Assembly (NCBI GenBank): GCA_039105265.1
Contig: JAPFFF010000125.1
Coordinates: 1-44,206 of the forward strand
DNA length: 44,206 nucleotides
Source of the DNA: Tritrichomonas musculus
Taxonomy: Eukaryota > Parabasalia > Tritrichomonadida > Tritrichomonadidae
Direction of reading: 5' to 3'
Each line of letters begins with the position of its first letter. The stretch's first letter is position 1. This document shows, one piece after another, positions 1-14,700 of the stretch. The notes under the pieces are model-generated. The model was not told the origin of the DNA. It searched no databases and worked only from the letters and a program-made list of their open reading frames with translations. Made by a program: the position numbers and the translations under genes.

Positions 1-1702
1 ATTAAGCTACAACTGAAATTGAACCATTAGATTAAACTACAACTGCAATTGAACCATCAGATTAAACTACAACTGCAATTGAACTATCAGATTAAACTAC
101 AACTGCAATTGAACCATCAGATTCAGCTGCAACTGCAATTTGAACCATCAGATTAAACTACAACTGCAATTGAACCATTAGATTCAGCTGCAACTTCAAT
201 TGAACCATCAGATTCAGCTACAACTGCAATTTGAACCATCAGATTCAGCTACAACTGCAGTTGAATCATCAGATTAAACTACAACTGCAATTGAACCATC
301 AGATTCAGCTACAACTGCAATTTGAACCATCAGATTCAGCTACAACTGCAATATGAACCATCAGATTCAGCTACAACTGCAATTTGAACCATCAGATTAA
401 ACTACAACTGCAATTGAACCATTAGATTCAGCTGCAACTTCAATTGAACCATCAGATTAAACTACAACTGCAATTGAACCATCAGATTCAGCTACAACTG
501 CAATTGAACCATCAGATTAAACTACAACTGCAATTTGAACCATCAGATTCAGCTACAACTGCAATTGAACCATCAGATTAAACTACAACTGCAATTTGAA
601 CCATCAGATTCAGCTACAACTGCAATTGAACTATCAGATTAAACTACAACTGCAATTGAACCATCAGATTAAACTACAACTGCAATTGAATTATCAGATT
701 CAGCTACAACTGCAATTTGAACCATCAGATTAAACTACAACTGCAATTGAACCATCAGATTAAACTACAACTGCAATTGAACCATCAGATTCAGCTGCAA
801 CTGCAATTTGAACCATTAGATTAAACTACAACTGCAGTTGAACCATTAGATTCAGCTACAACTGCAATTTGAACCATCAGATTCAGCTGCAACTGCAATT
901 GAACCATCAGATTAAACTACAACTTCAATTGAACCATTAGATTCAGCTGCAACTGCAATTTGAACCATTAGATTAAGCTACAACTGAAATTGAACCATTA
1001 GATTAAACTACAACTGCAATTGAACCATCAGATTAAACTACAACTGCAATTTGAATCATCAGATTAAACTACAACTGCAATTTGAATCATCAGATTAAAC
1101 TACAACTGCAATTTGAATCATCAGATTAAACTACAACTGCAGTTGAACCATTAGATTCAGCTACAACTGCAATTTGAACCATCAGATTCAGCTGCAACTG
1201 CAATTGAACCATCAGATTAAACTACAACTGCAATTTGAACCATCAGATTAAACTACAACTGCAATTTGAACCATCAGATTCAGCTACAACTGCAATTGAA
1301 CCATCAGATTAAACTACAACTGCAATTTGAACCATCAGATTCAGCTACAACTGCAGTTGAATCATCAGATTAAACTACAACTGCAGTTGAATCATCAGAT
1401 TAAACTACAACTGCAGTTGAACCATTAGATTCAGCTACAACTGCAATTTGAACCATCAGATTCAGCTGCAACTGCAATTGAACCATCAGATTAAACTACA
1501 ACTGCAATTTGAACCATCAGATTCAGCTACAACTGCAGTTGAATCATCAGATTAAACTACAACTGCAGTTGAACCATTAGATTCAGCTACAACTGCAATT
1601 TGAACCATCAGATTCAGCTGCAACTGCAATTGAACCATCAGATTAAACTACAACTTCAATTGAACCATTAGATTCAGCTGCAACTGCAATTTGAACCATT
1701 AG
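1..1702. repeat. Higher-order repeat segment, 971 + 731 bp (copy 1)
   Basis: Two higher-order blocks are delimited by the marker unit containing taagctacaactgaaatt at 1, 972 and 1703. The same two intervals recur in the same order from 8629 (markers 8629, 9600, 10331), an offset of 8628 bp. The rare variant caatatgaacc lies about 622 bp before the second marker in both copies (near 350 and 8978), and again before the markers at 11790 and 18264. This shared private variant shows copying of whole multi-unit blocks, not independent mutation. Confidence 0.85.
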
Positions 1703-4700
1703 ATTAAGCTACAACTGAAATTGAACCATTAGATTAAACTACAACTGCAATTGAACCATCAGATTAAACTACAACTGCAATTGAACTATCAGATTAAACT
1801 ACAACTGCAATTGAACCATCAGATTCAGCTGCAACTGCAATTTGAACCATCAGATTAAACTACAACTGCAATTTGAATCATCAGATTAAACTACAACTGC
1901 AATTTGAACCATCAGATTAAACTACAACTGCAGTTGAATCATCAGATTAAACTACAACTGCAGTTGAACCATTAGATTCAGCTAAAACTGCAATTTGAAC
2001 CATCAGATTAAACTACAACTGCAGTTGAATCATCAGATTAAACTACAACTGCAATTGAACCATCAGATTAAACTACAACTGCAATTTGAATCATCAGATT
2101 AAACTACAACTGCAATTGAACCATCAGATTCAGCTGCAACTTCAATTGAACCATCAGATTCAGCTACAACTGCAATTGAACCATCAGATTAAACTACAAC
2201 TGCAATTTGAACCATCAGATTCAGCTACAACTGCAATTGAACCATCAGATTAAACTACAACTGCAATTGAACCATCAGATTAAACTACAACTGCAATTGA
2301 ATTATCAGATTCAGCTACAACTGCAATTTGAACCATCAGATTAAACTACAACTGCAATTGAACCATCAGATTAAACTACAACTGCAATTGAACCATCAGA
2401 TTCAGCTGCAACTGCAATTGAACCATCAGATTAAACTACAACTTCAATTGAACCATTAGATTCAGCTGCAACTGCAATTTGAACCATTAGATTAAGCTAC
2501 AACTGAAATTGAACCATTAGATTAAACTACAACTGCAATTGAACCATCAGATTAAACTACAACTGCAATTGAACTATCAGATTAAACTACAACTGCAATT
2601 GAACCATCAGATTCAGCTGCAACTGCAATTTGAACCATCAGATTAAACTACAACTGCAATTTGAATCATCAGATTAAACTACAACTGCAATTTGAACCAT
2701 CAGATTAAACTACAACTGCAGTTGAATCATCAGATTAAACTACAACTGCAGTTGAACCATTAGATTCAGCTAAAACTGCAATTTGAACCATCAGATTCAG
2801 CTGCAACTGCAATTGAACCATCAGATTAAACTACAACTGCAATTTGAACCATCAGATTAAACTACAACTGCAATTTGAACCATCAGATTAAACTACAACT
2901 GCAATTGAACCATCAGATTAAACTACAACTGCAATTTGAATCATCAGATTAAACTACAACTGCAATTTGAATCATCAGATTAAACTACAACTGCAGTTGA
3001 ATCATCAGATTAAACTACAACTGCAGTTGAACCATTAGATTCAGCTACAACTGCAATTTGAACCATCAGATTCAGCTGCAACTGCAATTGAACCATCAGA
3101 TTAAACTACAACTGCAATTTGAACCATCAGATTCAGCTACAACTGCAGTTGAATCATCAGATTAAACTACAACTGCAGTTGAACCATTAGATTCAGCTAC
3201 AACTGCAATTTGAACCATCAGATTCAGCTGCAACTGCAATTGAACCATCAGATTAAACTACAACTTCAATTGAACCATTAGATTCAGCTGCAACTGCAAT
3301 TTGAACCATTAGATTAAGCTACAACTGAAATTGAACCATTAGATTAAACTACAACTGCAATTGAACCATCAGATTAAACTACAACTGCAATTGAACTATC
3401 AGATTAAACTACAACTGCAATTGAACCATCAGATTCAGCTGCAACTGCAATTTGAACCATCAGATTAAACTACAACTGCAATTTGAATCATCAGATTAAA
3501 CTACAACTGCAATTTGAACCATCAGATTAAACTACAACTGCAGTTGAATCATCAGATTAAACTACAACTGCAGTTGAACCATTAGATTCAGCTAAAACTG
3601 CAATTTGAACCATCAGATTCAGCTGCAACTGCAATTGAACCATCAGATTAAACTACAACTGCAATTTGAACCATCAGATTAAACTACAACTGCAATTTGA
3701 ACCATCAGATTAAACTACAACTGCAGTTGAATCATCAGATTAAACTACAACTGCAATTGAACCATCAGATTAAACTACAACTGCAATTTGAATCATCAGA
3801 TTAAACTACAACTGCAATTGAACCATCAGATTCAGCTGCAACTTCAATTGAACCATCAGATTCAGCTACAACTGCAATTGAACCATCAGATTAAACTACA
3901 ACTGCAATTTGAACCATCAGATTCAGCTACAACTGCAATTGAACCATCAGATTAAACTACAACTGCAATTGAACCATCAGATTAAACTACAACTGCAATT
4001 GAATTATCAGATTCAGCTACAACTGCAATTTGAACCATCAGATTAAACTACAACTGCAATTGAACCATCAGATTAAACTACAACTGCAATTGAACCATCA
4101 GATTCAGCTGCAACTGCAATTTGAACCATTAGATTAAACTACAACTGCAGTTGAACCATTAGATTCAGCTACAACTGCAATTTGAACCATCAGATTCAGC
4201 TGCAACTGCAATTGAACCATCAGATTAAACTACAACTTCAATTGAACCATTAGATTCAGCTGCAACTGCAATTTGAACCATTAGATTAAGCTACAACTGA
4301 AATTGAACCATTAGATTAAACTACAACTGCAATTGAACCATCAGATTAAACTACAACTGCAATTGAACTATCAGATTAAACTACAACTGCAATTGAACCA
4401 TCAGATTCAGCTGCAACTGCAATTTGAACCATCAGATTAAACTACAACTGCAATTTGAATCATCAGATTAAACTACAACTGCAATTTGAACCATCAGATT
4501 AAACTACAACTGCAGTTGAATCATCAGATTAAACTACAACTGCAGTTGAACCATTAGATTCAGCTAAAACTGCAATTTGAACCATCAGATTAAACTACAA
4601 CTGCAGTTGAATCATCAGATTAAACTACAACTGCAATTGAACCATCAGATTAAACTACAACTGCAATTTGAATCATCAGATTAAACTACAACTGCAATTG

Positions 4701-6589
4701 AACCATCAGATTAAACTACAACTGCAATTTGAATCATCAGATTAAACTACAACTGCAATTGAACCATCAGATTAAACTACAACTGCAATTGAACCATCAG
4801 ATTAAACTACAACTGCAATTGAACTATCAGATTAAACTACAACTGCAATTGAATCATCAGATTAAACTACAACTGCAGTTGAACCATTAGATTCAGCTAC
4901 AACTGCAATTTGAACCATCAGATTCAGCTGCAACTCCAATTGAACCATCAGATTAAACTACAACTGCAATTTGAACCATCAGATTCAGCTACAACTGCAA
5001 TTGAACCATCAGATTAAACTACAACTGCAATTTGAACCATCAGATTCAGCTACAACTGCAGTTGAATCATCAGATTAAACTACAACTGCAGTTGAATCAT
5101 CAGATTAAACTACAACTGCAGTTGAACCATTAGATTCAGCTACAACTGCAATTTGAACCATCAGATTCAGCTGCAACTGCAATTGAACCATCAGATTAAA
5201 CTACAACTGCAATTTGAACCATCAGATTCAGCTACAACTGCAGTTGAATCATCAGATTAAACTACAACTGCAGTTGAACCATTAGATTCAGCTACAACTG
5301 CAATTGAACCATCAGATTCAGCTGCAACTGCAATTGAACCATCAGATTAAACTACAACTTCAATTGAACCATTAGATTCAGCTGCAACTGCAATTTGAAC
5401 CATTAGATTAAGCTACAACTGAAATTGAACCATTAGATTAAACTACAACTGCAATTGAACCATCAGATTAAACTACAACTGCAATTGAACTATCAGATTA
5501 AACTACAACTGCAATTGAACCATCAGATTCAGCTGCAACTGCAATTTGAACCATCAGATTAAACTACAACTGCAATTTGAATCATCAGATTAAACTACAA
5601 CTGCAATTTGAACCATCAGATTAAACTACAACTGCAGTTGAATCATCAGATTAAACTACAACTGCAGTTGAACCATTAGATTCAGCTAAAACTGCAATTT
5701 GAACCATCAGATTAAACTACAACTGCAGTTGAATCATCAGATTAAACTACAACTGCAATTGAACCATCAGATTAAACTACAACTGCAATTTGAATCATCA
5801 GATTAAACTACAACTGCAATTGAACCATCAGATTCAGCTGCAACTTCAATTGAACCATCAGATTCAGCTACAACTGCAATTGAACCATCAGATTAAACTA
5901 CAACTGCAATTTGAACCATCAGATTCAGCTACAACTGCAATTGAACCATCAGATTAAACTACAACTGCAATTGAACCATCAGATTAAACTACAACTGCAA
6001 TTGAATTATCAGATTCAGCTACAACTGCAATTTGAACCATCAGATTAAACTACAACTGCAATTGAACCATCAGATTAAACTACAACTGCAATTGAACCAT
6101 CAGATTCAGCTGCAACTGCAATTGAACCATCAGATTAAACTACAACTTCAATTGAACCATTAGATTCAGCTGCAACTGCAATTTGAACCATTAGATTAAG
6201 CTACAACTGAAATTGAACCATTAGATTAAACTACAACTGCAATTGAACCATCAGATTAAACTACAACTGCAATTGAACTATCAGATTAAACTACAACTGC
6301 AATTGAACCATCAGATTCAGCTGCAACTGCAATTTGAACCATCAGATTAAACTACAACTGCAATTTGAATCATCAGATTAAACTACAACTGCAATTTGAA
6401 CCATCAGATTAAACTACAACTGCAGTTGAATCATCAGATTAAACTACAACTGCAGTTGAACCATTAGATTCAGCTAAAACTGCAATTTGAACCATCAGAT
6501 TCAGCTGCAACTGCAATTGAACCATCAGATTAAACTACAACTTCAATTGAACCATTAGATTCAGCTGCAACTGCAATTTGAACCATTAG

Positions 6590-8628
6590 ATTAAGCTACA
6601 ACTGAAATTGAACCATTAGATTAAACTACAACTGCAATTGAACCATCAGATTAAACTACAACTGCAATTGAACTATCAGATTAAACTACAACTGCAATTG
6701 AACCATCAGATTCAGCTGCAACTGCAATTTGAACCATCAGATTAAACTACAACTGCAATTTGAATCATCAGATTAAACTACAACTGCAATTTGAACCATC
6801 AGATTAAACTACAACTGCAGTTGAATCATCAGATTAAACTACAACTGCAGTTGAACCATTAGATTCAGCTAAAACTGCAATTTGAACCATCAGATTAAAC
6901 TACAACTGCAGTTGAATCATCAGATTAAACTACAACTGCAATTGAACCATCAGATTAAACTACAACTGCAATTTGAATCATCAGATTAAACTACAACTGC
7001 AATTGAACCATCAGATTAAACTACAACTGCAATTTGAATCATCAGATTAAACTACAACTGCAATTGAACCATCAGATTAAACTACAACTGCAATTGAACC
7101 ATCAGATTAAACTACAACTGCAATTGAACTATCAGATTAAACTACAACTGCAATTGAACCATCAGATTAAACTACAACTGCAATTGAACCATCAGATTAA
7201 ACTACAACTGCAATTGAACCATCAGATTCAGCTGCAACTGCAATTTGAACCATCAGATTAAACTACAACTGCAATTTGAATCATCAGATTAAACTACAAC
7301 TGCAATTTGAACCATCAGATTAAACTACAACTGCAGTTGAATCATCAGATTAAACTACAACTGCAGTTGAACCATTAGATTCAGCTAAAACTGCAATTTG
7401 AACCATCAGATTAAACTACAACTGCAGTTGAACCATCAGATTAAACTACAACTGCAATTGAACCATCAGATTAAACTACAACTGCAATTTGAATCATCAG
7501 ATTAAACTACAACTGCAATTTGAACCATCAGATTCAGCTACAACTGCAATTTGAACCATTAGATTCAGCTGTAACTGCAATTTGAACCATCAGATTCAGC
7601 TGCAACTGCAATTTGAATCATCAGATTAAACTACAACTGCAATTTGAATCATCAGATTAAACTACAACTGCAGTTGAATCATCAGATTAAACTACAACTG
7701 CAGTTGAACCATTAGATTCAGCTACAACTGCAATTTGAACCATCAGATTCAGCTGCAACTGCAATTGAACCATCAGATTAAACTACAACTGCAATTTGAA
7801 CCATCAGATTCAGCTACAACTGCAATTTGAACCATCAGATTAAACTACAACTGCAATTGAACCATCAGATTAAACTACAACTGCAATTTGAACCATCAGA
7901 TTAAACTACAACTGCAGTTGAACCATCAGATTAAACTACAACTGCAATTGAACCATCAGATTAAACTACAACTGCAATTTGAACCATCAGATTCAGCTAC
8001 AACTGCAATTTGAACCATTAGATTAAACTACAATTGCAATTGAACCATCAGATTAAACTACAACTGCAGTTGAATCATCAGATTAAACTACAACTGCAGT
8101 TGAACCATTAGATTCAGCTACAACTGCAATTTGAACCATCAGATTCAGCTGCAACTGCAATTGAACCATCAGATTAAACTACAACTTCAATTGAACCATT
8201 AGATTCAGCTGCAACTGCAATTTGAACCATTAGATTAAGCTACAACTGAAATTGAACCATTAGATTAAACTACAACTGCAATTGAACCATCAGATTAAAC
8301 TACAACTGCAATTGAACTATCAGATTAAACTACAACTGCAATTGAACCATCAGATTCAGCTGCAACTGCAATTTGAACCATCAGATTAAACTACAACTGC
8401 AATTTGAATCATCAGATTAAACTACAACTGCAATTTGAACCATCAGATTAAACTACAACTGCAGTTGAATCATCAGATTAAACTACAACTGCAGTTGAAC
8501 CATTAGATTCAGCTACAACTGCAATTTGAACCATCAGATTCAGCTGCAACTGCAATTGAACCATCAGATTAAACTACAACTTCAATTGAACCATTAGATT
8601 CAGCTGCAACTGCAATTTGAACCATTAG
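6590..8628. repeat. Higher-order repeat segment, 1644 + 395 bp (copy 1)
   Basis: Markers at 6590, 8234 and 8629 give intervals of 1644 and 395 bp. The same pair of intervals recurs at 15103, 16747 and 17142, an offset of 8513 bp. Private variants travel with it: ctgtaactgc (near 7570 and 16083), ctacaattgc (near 8030 and 16543), and an identical run of six ttaaactac-type units from about 7034 and 15547. Confidence 0.85.
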
Positions 8629-10330
8629 ATTAAGCTACAACTGAAATTGAACCATTAGATTAAACTACAACTGCAATTGAACCATCAGATTAAACTACAA
8701 CTGCAATTGAACTATCAGATTAAACTACAACTGCAATTGAACCATCAGATTCAGCTGCAACTGCAATTTGAACCATCAGATTAAACTACAACTGCAATTG
8801 AACCATTAGATTCAGCTGCAACTTCAATTGAACCATCAGATTCAGCTACAACTGCAATTTGAACCATCAGATTCAGCTACAACTGCAGTTGAATCATCAG
8901 ATTAAACTACAACTGCAATTGAACCATCAGATTCAGCTACAACTGCAATTTGAACCATCAGATTCAGCTACAACTGCAATATGAACCATCAGATTCAGCT
9001 ACAACTGCAATTTGAACCATCAGATTAAACTACAACTGCAATTGAACCATTAGATTCAGCTGCAACTTCAATTGAACCATCAGATTAAACTACAACTGCA
9101 ATTGAACCATCAGATTCAGCTACAACTGCAATTGAACCATCAGATTAAACTACAACTGCAATTTGAACCATCAGATTCAGCTACAACTGCAATTGAACCA
9201 TCAGATTAAACTACAACTGCAATTTGAACCATCAGATTCAGCTACAACTGCAATTGAACTATCAGATTAAACTACAACTGCAATTGAACCATCAGATTAA
9301 ACTACAACTGCAATTGAATTATCAGATTCAGCTACAACTGCAATTTGAACCATCAGATTAAACTACAACTGCAATTGAACCATCAGATTAAACTACAACT
9401 GCAATTGAACCATCAGATTCAGCTGCAACTGCAATTTGAACCATTAGATTAAACTACAACTGCAGTTGAACCATTAGATTCAGCTACAACTGCAATTTGA
9501 ACCATCAGATTCAGCTGCAACTGCAATTGAACCATCAGATTAAACTACAACTTCAATTGAACCATTAGATTCAGCTGCAACTGCAATTTGAACCATTAGA
9601 TTAAGCTACAACTGAAATTGAACCATTAGATTAAACTACAACTGCAATTGAACCATCAGATTAAACTACAACTGCAATTTGAATCATCAGATTAAACTAC
9701 AACTGCAATTTGAATCATCAGATTAAACTACAACTGCAATTTGAATCATCAGATTAAACTACAACTGCAGTTGAACCATTAGATTCAGCTACAACTGCAA
9801 TTTGAACCATCAGATTCAGCTGCAACTGCAATTGAACCATCAGATTAAACTACAACTGCAATTTGAACCATCAGATTAAACTACAACTGCAATTTGAACC
9901 ATCAGATTCAGCTACAACTGCAATTGAACCATCAGATTAAACTACAACTGCAATTTGAACCATCAGATTCAGCTACAACTGCAGTTGAATCATCAGATTA
10001 AACTACAACTGCAGTTGAATCATCAGATTAAACTACAACTGCAGTTGAACCATTAGATTCAGCTACAACTGCAATTTGAACCATCAGATTCAGCTGCAAC
10101 TGCAATTGAACCATCAGATTAAACTACAACTGCAATTTGAACCATCAGATTCAGCTACAACTGCAGTTGAATCATCAGATTAAACTACAACTGCAGTTGA
10201 ACCATTAGATTCAGCTACAACTGCAATTTGAACCATCAGATTCAGCTGCAACTGCAATTGAACCATCAGATTAAACTACAACTTCAATTGAACCATTAGA
10301 TTCAGCTGCAACTGCAATTTGAACCATTAG
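8629..10330. repeat. Higher-order repeat segment, 971 + 731 bp (copy 2)
   Basis: This is the partner of the segment at the left end of the window, with the same marker spacing and unit order at an offset of 8628 bp. Read side by side, the first dozen units agree in order and variants, including the cattag and caacttcaatt units and the first gcagttgaatc half unit. The 731-bp block it ends with also occurs from 972, 11790 and 18264. Confidence 0.85.
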
Positions 10331-11789
10331 ATTAAGCTACAACTGAAATTGAACCATTAGATTAAACTACAACTGCAATTGAACCATCAGATTAAACTAC
10401 AACTGCAATTGAACTATCAGATTAAACTACAACTGCAATTGAACCATCAGATTCAGCTGCAACTGCAATTTGAACCATCAGATTAAACTACAACTGCAAT
10501 TTGAATCATCAGATTAAACTACAACTGCAATTTGAACCATCAGATTAAACTACAACTGCAGTTGAATCATCAGATTAAACTACAACTGCAGTTGAACCAT
10601 TAGATTCAGCTAAAACTGCAATTTGAACCATCAGATTCAGCTGCAACTGCAATTGAACCATCAGATTAAACTACAACTGCAATTTGAACCATCAGATTAA
10701 ACTACAACTGCAATTTGAACCATCAGATTAAACTACAACTGCAATTGAACCATCAGATTAAACTACAACTGCAATTTGAACCATCAGATTAAACTACAAC
10801 TGCAATTTGAATCATCAGATTAAACTACAACTGCAGTTGAACCATTAGATTCAGCTGCAACTTCAATTGAACCATCAGATTAAACTACAACTGCAATTGA
10901 ACCATCAGATTCAGCTACAACTGCAATTGAACCATCAGATTAAACTACAACTGCAATTTGAACCATCAGATTCAGCTACAACTGCAATTGAACCATCAGA
11001 TTAAACTACAACTGCAATTGAATTATCAGATTCAGCTACAACTGCAATTTGAACCATCAGATTCAGCTACAACTGCAGTTGAATCATCAGATTAAACTAC
11101 AACTGCAATTGAACCATCAGATTCAGCTACAACTGCAATTTGAACCATCAGATTCAGCTACAACTGCAATATGAACCATCAGATTCAGCTACAACTGCAA
11201 TTTGAACCATCAGATTAAACTACAACTGCAATTGAACCATTAGATTCAGCTGCAACTTCAATTGAACCATCAGATTAAACTACAACTGCAATTGAACCAT
11301 CAGATTCAGCTACAACTGCAATTGAACCATCAGATTAAACTACAACTGCAATTTGAACCATCAGATTCAGCTACAACTGCAATTGAACCATCAGATTAAA
11401 CTACAACTGCAATTTGAACCATCAGATTCAGCTACAACTGCAATTGAACTATCAGATTAAACTACAACTGCAATTGAACCATCAGATTAAACTACAACTG
11501 CAATTGAATTATCAGATTCAGCTACAACTGCAATTTGAACCATCAGATTAAACTACAACTGCAATTGAACCATCAGATTAAACTACAACTGCAATTGAAC
11601 CATCAGATTCAGCTGCAACTGCAATTTGAACCATTAGATTAAACTACAACTGCAGTTGAACCATTAGATTCAGCTACAACTGCAATTTGAACCATCAGAT
11701 TCAGCTGCAACTGCAATTGAACCATCAGATTAAACTACAACTTCAATTGAACCATTAGATTCAGCTGCAACTGCAATTTGAACCATTAG

Positions 11790-14700
11790 ATTAAGCTACA
11801 ACTGAAATTGAACCATTAGATTAAACTACAACTGCAATTGAACCATCAGATTAAACTACAACTGCAATTTGAATCATCAGATTAAACTACAACTGCAATT
11901 TGAATCATCAGATTAAACTACAACTGCAATTTGAATCATCAGATTAAACTACAACTGCAGTTGAACCATTAGATTCAGCTACAACTGCAATTTGAACCAT
12001 CAGATTCAGCTGCAACTGCAATTGAACCATCAGATTAAACTACAACTGCAATTTGAACCATCAGATTAAACTACAACTGCAATTTGAACCATCAGATTCA
12101 GCTACAACTGCAATTGAACCATCAGATTAAACTACAACTGCAATTTGAACCATCAGATTCAGCTACAACTGCAGTTGAATCATCAGATTAAACTACAACT
12201 GCAGTTGAATCATCAGATTAAACTACAACTGCAGTTGAACCATTAGATTCAGCTACAACTGCAATTTGAACCATCAGATTCAGCTGCAACTGCAATTGAA
12301 CCATCAGATTAAACTACAACTGCAATTTGAACCATCAGATTCAGCTACAACTGCAGTTGAATCATCAGATTAAACTACAACTGCAGTTGAACCATTAGAT
12401 TCAGCTACAACTGCAATTTGAACCATCAGATTCAGCTGCAACTGCAATTGAACCATCAGATTAAACTACAACTTCAATTGAACCATTAGATTCAGCTGCA
12501 ACTGCAATTTGAACCATTAGATTAAGCTACAACTGAAATTGAACCATTAGATTAAACTACAACTGCAATTGAACCATCAGATTAAACTACAACTGCAATT
12601 GAACTATCAGATTAAACTACAACTGCAATTGAACCATCAGATTCAGCTGCAACTGCAATTTGAACCATCAGATTAAACTACAACTGCAATTTGAATCATC
12701 AGATTAAACTACAACTGCAATTTGAACCATCAGATTAAACTACAACTGCAGTTGAATCATCAGATTAAACTACAACTGCAGTTGAACCATTAGATTCAGC
12801 TAAAACTGCAATTTGAACCATCAGATTAAACTACAACTGCAGTTGAATCATCAGATTAAACTACAACTGCAATTGAACCATCAGATTAAACTACAACTGC
12901 AATTTGAATCATCAGATTAAACTACAACTGCAATTGAACCATCAGATTCAGCTGCAACTTCAATTGAACCATCAGATTCAGCTACAACTGCAATTGAACC
13001 ATCAGATTAAACTACAACTGCAATTTGAACCATCAGATTCAGCTACAACTGCAATTGAACCATCAGATTAAACTACAACTGCAATTGAACCATCAGATTA
13101 AACTACAACTGCAATTGAATTATCAGATTCAGCTACAACTGCAATTTGAACCATCAGATTAAACTACAACTGCAATTGAACCATCAGATTAAACTACAAC
13201 TGCAATTGAACCATCAGATTCAGCTGCAACTGCAATTGAACCATCAGATTAAACTACAACTTCAATTGAACCATTAGATTCAGCTGCAACTGCAATTTGA
13301 ACCATTAGATTAAGCTACAACTGAAATTGAACCATTAGATTAAACTACAACTGCAATTGAACCATCAGATTAAACTACAACTGCAATTGAACTATCAGAT
13401 TAAACTACAACTGCAATTGAACCATCAGATTCAGCTGCAACTGCAATTTGAACCATCAGATTAAACTACAACTGCAATTTGAATCATCAGATTAAACTAC
13501 AACTGCAATTTGAACCATCAGATTAAACTACAACTGCAGTTGAATCATCAGATTAAACTACAACTGCAGTTGAACCATTAGATTCAGCTAAAACTGCAAT
13601 TTGAACCATCAGATTCAGCTGCAACTGCAATTGAACCATCAGATTAAACTACAACTGCAATTTGAACCATCAGATTAAACTACAACTGCAATTTGAACCA
13701 TCAGATTAAACTACAACTGCAATTGAACCATCAGATTAAACTACAACTGCAATTTGAATCATCAGATTAAACTACAACTGCAATTTGAATCATCAGATTA
13801 AACTACAACTGCAGTTGAATCATCAGATTAAACTACAACTGCAGTTGAACCATTAGATTCAGCTACAACTGCAATTTGAACCATCAGATTCAGCTGCAAC
13901 TGCAATTGAACCATCAGATTAAACTACAACTGCAATTTGAACCATCAGATTCAGCTACAACTGCAGTTGAATCATCAGATTAAACTACAACTGCAGTTGA
14001 ACCATTAGATTCAGCTACAACTGCAATTTGAACCATCAGATTCAGCTGCAACTGCAATTGAACCATCAGATTAAACTACAACTTCAATTGAACCATTAGA
14101 TTCAGCTGCAACTGCAATTTGAACCATTAGATTAAGCTACAACTGAAATTGAACCATTAGATTAAACTACAACTGCAATTGAACCATCAGATTAAACTAC
14201 AACTGCAATTGAACTATCAGATTAAACTACAACTGCAATTGAACCATCAGATTCAGCTGCAACTGCAATTTGAACCATCAGATTAAACTACAACTGCAAT
14301 TTGAATCATCAGATTAAACTACAACTGCAATTTGAACCATCAGATTAAACTACAACTGCAGTTGAATCATCAGATTAAACTACAACTGCAGTTGAACCAT
14401 TAGATTCAGCTAAAACTGCAATTTGAACCATCAGATTCAGCTGCAACTGCAATTGAACCATCAGATTAAACTACAACTGCAATTTGAACCATCAGATTAA
14501 ACTACAACTGCAATTTGAACCATCAGATTAAACTACAACTGCAGTTGAATCATCAGATTAAACTACAACTGCAATTGAACCATCAGATTAAACTACAACT
14601 GCAATTTGAATCATCAGATTAAACTACAACTGCAATTGAACCATCAGATTCAGCTGCAACTTCAATTGAACCATCAGATTCAGCTACAACTGCAATTGAA